From: Epichloe hybrida
Taxonomy: Eukaryota; Ascomycota; Sordariomycetes; Hypocreales; Clavicipitaceae
DNA length: 64,000 nt
Direction of reading: 5' to 3'
Assembly: GCA_019022495.1 (NCBI GenBank)
Contig: JAFEKR010000006.1
Coordinates: 3,410,001-3,474,000 of the forward strand
The notes beneath the pieces are model-generated. The model made no database searches. It was given only the letters and a program-made list of their open reading frames with translations, and was not told where the DNA came from. This document shows positions 58,864-64,000 of this stretch, piece after piece (within the stretch, counting starts at the first letter, position 1; each line of letters opens with the position of its first letter). Both the position numbers and the translations under genes were made by a program.

Positions 58864-61241
58864 ATGGCGGCCTCTGCCGAGCAGCCTAAGCAGGCCGGCG
58901 ATGCGATGGCTGCTCATTCGGCACCACGAAAATTCAAAGCTTCAGACCTGCCACTTCCCTCTGCGACCCGAGCCGCCATCGATAGTCTTGCGCACAGCTT
59001 CAAGAAGGGAGGCGCATATGACTCGATCCGAAAGCAAGTATGGGACAAATTCGAGGCGAGCGTATGTGACTCATACTTGGTCGATCTAATTTGATGCGAC
59101 GCAAGATTTTTCCGCCTACCCCAAGACCAAGAACCTCCATTCGCACTTTCCATGATGCTCACAATTCACGCAGGACTACGAAGCTCAGGTCACCAAGGCC
59201 ATTCTAGAGGTGGCAGAGAAAGAGGTTGAGCGCAATCCACAACAGCTTCTCACTCTGGATCGCAGAAAGGCAGCTGCTCTGATCGACGGTGCTCTCGAGC
59301 GCTCCGGAGTATACCAGAAGGCTGAGGAGGTTATCGGTCAGCTGATTGACCTGGACGCCATTGAGGAACGAATCCGCGAGATTCGACGCGCTGAGATTGG
59401 CGAAGAAGATGCCGAGGCGGAGCGTGTACGAGGATCCAAAACGGACGAGGAATATGCAGCAGGTACAAAAGCACGGCAGGCAGAACGCGAACGAGTGAGA
59501 GAGGAGCTACGTCTGAAAGAAGCTGCGATTGAAGAGGAGAAACGCCGCATCGCCAAGCAGGAACGAAAGAAGGAAGAGCGAGAGCGTGAAAAGGCCGAAC
59601 TGAAGCGGCAAGAAGAGAGAGACGAGCGTCGCAGGAAGCGAGAGGAGGAACGGGCAGAGAGAGAACGGCTACGAGACGAAGAGCGAGAAAAGAGACACAA
59701 GGAACTTGAGCTACGAGAAAAGGGGAGAAAACAGCGTGGCCAATCTCGAGATAGAGATAGAGACAGGGAGCGTGATCGGTCCAGAGACCGCGACAGAGAC
59801 CTGGATCGAGAGAGGGATCGCTCTCGGGATAGAAACAGAGACAAGGACCGTGGACGGGGCGGATCCCGAGACCGGTCCCGTGATCGCGACAGGGAGACCA
59901 AGCCCAAGTCTTCCCAGGCCAAAAGCACGGTGCCGGATCAGAAATTATCAAAGGAAGACAACGACAGGTTGGAACAGGAAGCCCTGGCGGATCTATTACG
60001 AGAAAGCTCCAAGACGGACCGGGCGAAACCCGAGCTTGAGATCGACGAGGCTCTCGCGCCGCCGCCGCGCAAAACAGCACCAGTGTCGGCCATCGATCCC
60101 ATCCGAAGAGACTCCCGCAAAGCCAGCGAGGGCGGTTCTAGAAGAGAGCGACGTGTATCGAGGACGTCCGTCGACCCCAAAGTATCAAGTCTCCGAGACG
60201 ACAATAGACGATCTAGCCGCAGCGCCTCTCGTGCCGGCGACAGAGATGGAGACAGGGATCGAGATCGCGGCAGAGACAAACCCAGAGAGAGAAGCCGCAG
60301 CAGACGCTCACGATCGCCAAGACGAGAGCACAACCGTACCCCCGACCGATCCAGGCGCAACAGGAGCCGGTCCCGCCTCCGGCGAGACAGATCTCGTTCT
60401 CGACAAAGACGAGACCATCGTCGAGACCGGTCGCGTTCCCGTTCCCGTTCCCGTTCCCGTTCCCGCAGCCGCTCCCGTCATCGCCGCCGTGATCGCTCTC
60501 GCAGAAGTCGCTCTCGTCATCGCGACCGCGCGCGCTCGCGAACACCAGCCCGCCGCGAGCGAAGTCGATCTCGCACTCGTCGTGATGGCTCTCGCTCAAG
60601 AGATGGTCGTCGCGGCGGGGGCGACCGCTACGAGCCCCGCGACCGAGATAGAGATAAGAGTCGCTCGCATTCCCGCCCAGGCACGTCCGCCGTGCGCACC
60701 GCGTCTGCGGTACGAGAGGAGCTCGAGGAGCGCAAACTAGTCGAGGTGCGCAAGAGAGAAAAGGAAGCAAAGGCGTACTTGGCGGCGCAAAAGGATGCAA
60801 AGGCAAAGGGTCTTCCCGTCCCGGGGGTGGATGATCGAAAACCAACGGGTAAGATTTTCCACCATTTGACGTTCCTGCATGCTTTGGTCATGTTGTCCAT
60901 GTCTGACTGACAATACAACATCTCGTTTAGGCCGTGATGATCGACGGGACGACAGACGGCGTAGCCGCTCGAGGAGTGCTAGTCGTGATCGACGATATAA
61001 AGGTGATCGTGACAGAGATGGCGATAGGAGTCGAGATGGGGATCGGGACAGGCGCGATAGAGAACGAGACCGCGAACGAAACGGGTCTAGAGAGCGGGAC
61101 AGACATAGGGACCGGGACAGGGATAGGGACAGAGGCCGCGACAAGGACGATAGACGAAGACGAGATCGGAGCTTGTCTCCTCGTAGAGAACGACGCCGCT
61201 CCCGTTCGTCTAGTCGGCGGAGGAGGAGCAGGAGTCGCTAG
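58864..61241 (+). CDS. SHG1: SHG1/BOD1-domain, Arg-Asp/Arg-Ser-rich nuclear protein
   Basis: Three exons, join(58864-59061, 59174-60848, 60931-61241), 727 aa. Introns of 112 nt (GTATGT..CAG) and 82 nt (GTAAGA, CTGAC branch, TTTAG). Residues about 38-125 form the SHG1 domain, including FKKGGAYDSIRKQVWDKF and DRRKAAALIDGALERSGVY. In yeast the SHG1 subunit belongs to the Set1/COMPASS histone H3K4 methyltransferase; the human relatives are BOD1/BOD1L. A charged coiled-coil-like stretch (about 130-240) follows. Long RD/RE/RS repeats then run to the C-terminus, like SR-type splicing or chromatin proteins. Yeast Shg1 is far shorter and lacks this tail. The exon boundary inside the domain restores it perfectly. 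The (RS)n part is encoded by a near-perfect GTTCCC hexamer array (about 60433-60466), liable to length change. COMPASS membership is inferred from the domain alone. Confidence 0.85.
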
Positions 61242-62149
61242 CTACGGTGCTCCGTGTAGAAGATACCCGGATATTTTCAGGACAAAATTTCAATTCCATC
61301 TTTGATCTCGATTCCCATTTCCTCTTCACGGGTATATACTCACACACACAAATACATATCAATTATCTCCGACGGCTGTACAGCGTGTGCCTGATAGTAT
61401 TAGCTTGCGCAGCACGTCACGCCCTTGCACGGATCGTCTTCTCCCGACTCCTCGCGCCCGTTAAGATATAGAATACCACGTGACTCGGGGCATCTACAGC
61501 GCTAGATTCATCACGCTCTTCGACGAAAGGACAACGACAACTTGGCTCTCATCACATCCATGATGCCCTAGTAGCTCACACAAGCGAATCCAGTACGACT
61601 CATGACTTGTTGACCAGCGCGCAACAGAAAATCACCATCTTCGCTACAACAGCTAGTAATACGCGTGTTCATTACAAATCTGCCTGAGCTACTACATGCA
61701 CGGACTAACTTGCAAGAAGAGAAAAACGGGACGCAGCCACGTGGTCAAGTGGGTTGGCGGGGAAGAGCGGTGAAAAAATGGAAGAGTGGCTAGAAGGTCT
61801 CCTGTTCCTGCCTAGATAGCTAGCATCTCTTATATAAGCGATACTCATACAAAATATGAAACAGAAATACATGTTACTTGATAATCTTTGCATGTATGGG
61901 GGCGTACGTATGCACAGATTAATCAACGTCCCAGCGTACATAAAGGCTAGCTTGTAAACTTTGGCAGGTTGGAAAACAAAATCATAAGCTCGCGAGAATA
62001 TAAGCCATGTATGCTTCCCAGAAAAAAAAAAAAATTATCCATTGAGAATCGCTGAGTTTTTCTACACTTTTCTAGTAATATGTCGTTAAGATTAGTACAA
62101 TTCCCGAACACGGCCATCCATCCATCTCCCCTCCCCCGTTTCATTCCCC
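61242..62149. other. Convergent intergenic region, SHG1-domain gene/transporter gene
   Basis: 908 bp containing the 3' ends of both flanking genes. Two CACGTG sites (61477-61482, 61738-61743) lie here with no start codon nearby. No tRNA, ncRNA or gene recognised. Confidence 0.55.
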
Positions 62150-63869
62150 TCACTCGGTGCCAAACCACGCTGGAAGCTTCAAAATCTTGGTGGATGGGTC
62201 GTGATGTTGCATGGCGGCAGCAAAGATGAACAGACCGCCAAGGACGAGCGCCGTGACCAGTATGCACCGTCTTGTAGCCAGGGACGTGGAGCTGCGGCCG
62301 TGGGCAGACGTGGAGCTCCACATGGAGGCTGCCAATGTAGCGGAGGTGCGGGCGAGTTTGACGATTTGATCGTAGCCGAGAGAGTAGTACGTGAGGCCAG
62401 CCAGGGCAATGGCGTAGCCTACGGTCTGCATGAAGGTGATCTTGGTGTTCCAGATCAGGATCGACACGAGGATCAGGAGGATGTTCTTGAAAATGCCTGT
62501 GAGGGTCATGACTAGTCCAGAGGTTCGGCCAATCTGAGTTTTGAATTTTGTTAGACACGATTTTAGAACAACAGAGTTGCCGCGGGAAAAAAAAAGGGGG
62601 GAATAACAAAAGGGTGTACATACCAAGAACACGCTCGTTACGTTTAGCATAAACGCAATGGCGGCATTAAGAAGCAGCACGCCGAATCCAACATTGGACG
62701 CGGCTGCCCAGGTGAACTTGGGTAATTCGCTAGGTACAGCGACGAGAAAGTTCATGGCAGCGCAGACAGGAGCAAAATAGTATAGTCCGACCAAGGGGTC
62801 CATCTTCATGCCGTCCCCACTGAGCAAGACTTGGATCATGATAATGCGAACTGCCTCAAACACGATGCCCCCCATCTGGTACAAGAAGCCGACAAATGAA
62901 AAGTGGATCTCGCCGACCGAGGCGAGAGCGACGCCTGCAACGATCCAAAGCACGTTGAGGAAGGACGACAGGTTGGGCTCGGCGACTTTCCATGCCCACG
63001 ACGTGAACAGCACGGCTACGGGCGCGGCGGCCTTGAGCATCTGGATGAACGGCACCGAGAGGTACAGGTAGACGACATTGGAGCAGACGAGGGAGCCCGA
63101 GTAAAAGATACCGATGGGAAGGATCGTTCGGCAGTAGATACGGGGGGTAAGGGGGAGTTTTTTGCGAGAATCGAGGAGGGTCGTCGTTCGAGCGAGAATT
63201 TGCGTTGCAATGGTAGCGAAGACAAGGTGCCAGCAGGTGAGAAGAATGGCTGATTTTCGGTTAGTCAAAGAACAAAGAATCCATCGTCGACCGAAATTGG
63301 CCACGGCGCGTGTCGTGAAGAGACGGGTCGAATGATGATGGAGGAGGACAACTTACGGAATCCTGAGTGCTAGTTAGCTGCGTTCTCTGTTCAATCGTTT
63401 AGTGAAAAAAAAAAAGGCAGAATGGTGACGCAGTACGTACGAAATCCCTGGGTGTCTATTAACCACTTGTTGAAGAGGATTGTGCAATTTGAAATGAATA
63501 TCCATAGCCTGGCGTCGAGACTTTGGTTAGCGAGAATGTCCTACAATCGGCAATGATTTCGAAGAGATGATCCGTCATCCGTCACCCATTGCGACCCAGG
63601 ACGGCGTCTATCCGTCTCCCAGATGGCGGCGGGCTCCGAACAGGACGTGGTTGAACATACGAAATGTACATGGCCGTGTGCAGAGTCCTAGCAACAGGCC
63701 GGTCTCTTTTGCTCGTTGCCATGGGCGGAGGAGCATCGTCGTCGATATGAATGTACGACGAAGGGCTGTTTGTTAAAGACATGGTTGTTGTTGCAGTTGG
63801 TGTTTTGGCGGAAGATGAGTACGAGGACACAATTGGCGTCTTGCGGGAGGATGCCTTGGTGACAGCCAT
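62150..63869 (-). CDS. Triose-phosphate/nucleotide-sugar transporter family protein
   Basis: Five exons, complement(62150-62533, 62624-63249, 63357-63362, 63441-63508, 63661-63869), 430 aa; all phases agree and the lengths sum to 431 codons. It is a drug/metabolite-transporter-superfamily membrane protein with about ten hydrophobic segments from residue 66 onward. TPT landmarks: LFNKWLIDTQGF (81-92), TCWHLVFATI (99-108), a Lys in the FIQMLKAAAPVAVL helix, and LYYFAPVCAAMNF. The hydrophilic Ser/Thr-rich N-terminus (1-60) and the tail after the tenth helix are probably cytosolic. A last hydrophobic stretch (CILVTALVLGGLFIFAAA) is an extra segment. Family members exchange phosphorylated sugars or nucleotide-sugars across Golgi/ER or plastid membranes; the substrate cannot be read from the sequence. 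Contains a 6-nt exon and a 90-nt stop-free last intron. Confidence 0.88.
62534..62623 (-). other. 90-nt stop-free intron of the transporter gene
   Basis: GTATGT donor and CTCAG acceptor. The length is a multiple of three and no in-frame stop is present, so retention would insert 30 residues between SVFL and IGRTSG. Splicing restores the family-typical helix, so it is called an intron. Confidence 0.8.
63357..63362 (-). other. 6-nt microexon of the transporter gene
   Basis: Exon GATTCC is bracketed by an acceptor (GCTAAC branch, CACTCAG) and a GTAAGT donor. Upstream exon ends TTTC before GTACGT; the downstream exon starts CCATT after TGACTAAC...ATCAG. Joined, it gives F-R-F-P-I, matching the FR(Y/F)P motif of this family (as I recall it). 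Skipping it would also stay in frame but lose Arg93-Phe94. Confidence 0.8.
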
Positions 63870-63941
63870 GGGAAGAGAAAGCCTGGCTCTCGTGTGTTTT
63901 GATCCTCCACCCTAATTGATCATGGAGACTTTTGGTAGACG

Positions 63942-63997
63942 GTGCCTGGAGTCTGGTGCCTGGAGTCTGGTGCCTGGAGTCTGGTGCCTGGAGTCTG
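63942..63997 (+). repeat. 14-bp minisatellite, four perfect copies
   Basis: Unit GTGCCTGGAGTCTG in tandem, with the array starting to degrade or continuing at the window end. It lies 73 bp upstream of the transporter start codon, in its likely promoter. Confidence 0.92.
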
Positions 63998-64000
63998 GAG

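Noticed and set aside
59331..60080. Long frames antisense or out of frame to the SHG1-domain gene (also 59706-60740, 60213-60845)
   Set aside because: Low-complexity RD/RS coding sequence keeps other frames open; the chosen frame has the SHG1 domain and correct splice phases.
63250..63304. Transporter start at 63304 (MANFGRRW...)
   Set aside because: That stretch is intron: a TGACTAAC branch site and CAG acceptor lie within it, and upstream exons restore the first transmembrane helix and family motifs.

Overview
The window comes from a filamentous ascomycete (Pezizomycotina). It has two sharply different halves. Positions 1 to about 52,500 are a solid block of retrotransposons and hAT-type DNA elements inserted inside one another. 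Their coding regions have been turned into TA-rich, stop-filled wrecks with few CpA/TpG dinucleotides, the classic outcome of repeat-induced point mutation (RIP). Positions about 53,000 to 64,000 are an ordinary gene-dense segment with five intron-bearing or single-exon housekeeping genes, short introns, clear GT..AG borders and CTAAC-like branch points. I cannot name the species; such isochore-like genomes occur in Dothideomycetes, among others.

The repeat block can be unpicked because nearly every insertion still carries its target-site duplication (TSD). The oldest layer seen is a minus-strand chromovirus-type Gypsy element (Gypsy D-c: 31,149-32,165 plus 52,141-52,494). Into it went Copia B2 (32,166-52,140, TSD AAAGG). 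That received Gypsy D-a (38,108-51,273, TSD CTAAT), which received Gypsy D-b in the opposite orientation (43,705-50,264, TSD TCTAG). Into the left side of D-c went a plus-strand Copia A element ending at 31,148. It received Gypsy C (8,482-30,610, TSD CGGAT), which is about 7.8 kb once emptied. Gypsy C holds Copia B1 (11,007-17,821, TAAGG), a 323-bp miniature LTR element (19,083-19,405, AATAG), hAT-1 (20,469-22,644, GCAGTAAC) and hAT-2 (25,185-30,149, CCTATAAT). hAT-2 itself carries a 2,991-bp Copia A derivative (25,990-28,980, AATAA). Further left, a third hAT relative (ends 5,209) sits in the same Copia A(+), and a minus-strand Copia A (1-4,820) sits in that hAT.

The gene half reads, left to right: RRP15 (pre-rRNA processing, +), a mitochondrial [2Fe-2S] ferredoxin (-), the mitochondrial fusion carrier-like protein UGO1 (+), a SHG1-domain, Arg/Ser/Asp-rich chromatin-type protein (+), and a triose-phosphate/nucleotide-sugar transporter family protein (-). 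Ferredoxin and UGO1 are divergent over 484 bp and both act in mitochondria. RRP15/ferredoxin and SHG1/transporter are convergent pairs.

The most interesting points are: the un-RIPed 323-bp mini-LTR element with a tRNA-like interior; hAT copies that share an AT-rich core yet keep intact CA-rich subterminal arrays, suggesting they moved after being mutated; a chimeric Copia derivative carrying about 1.4 kb of unrelated sequence; a 6-nt microexon in the transporter gene; and a long unexplained segment in Gypsy C beyond the chromodomain. All calls come from reading the sequence; no database search was possible.
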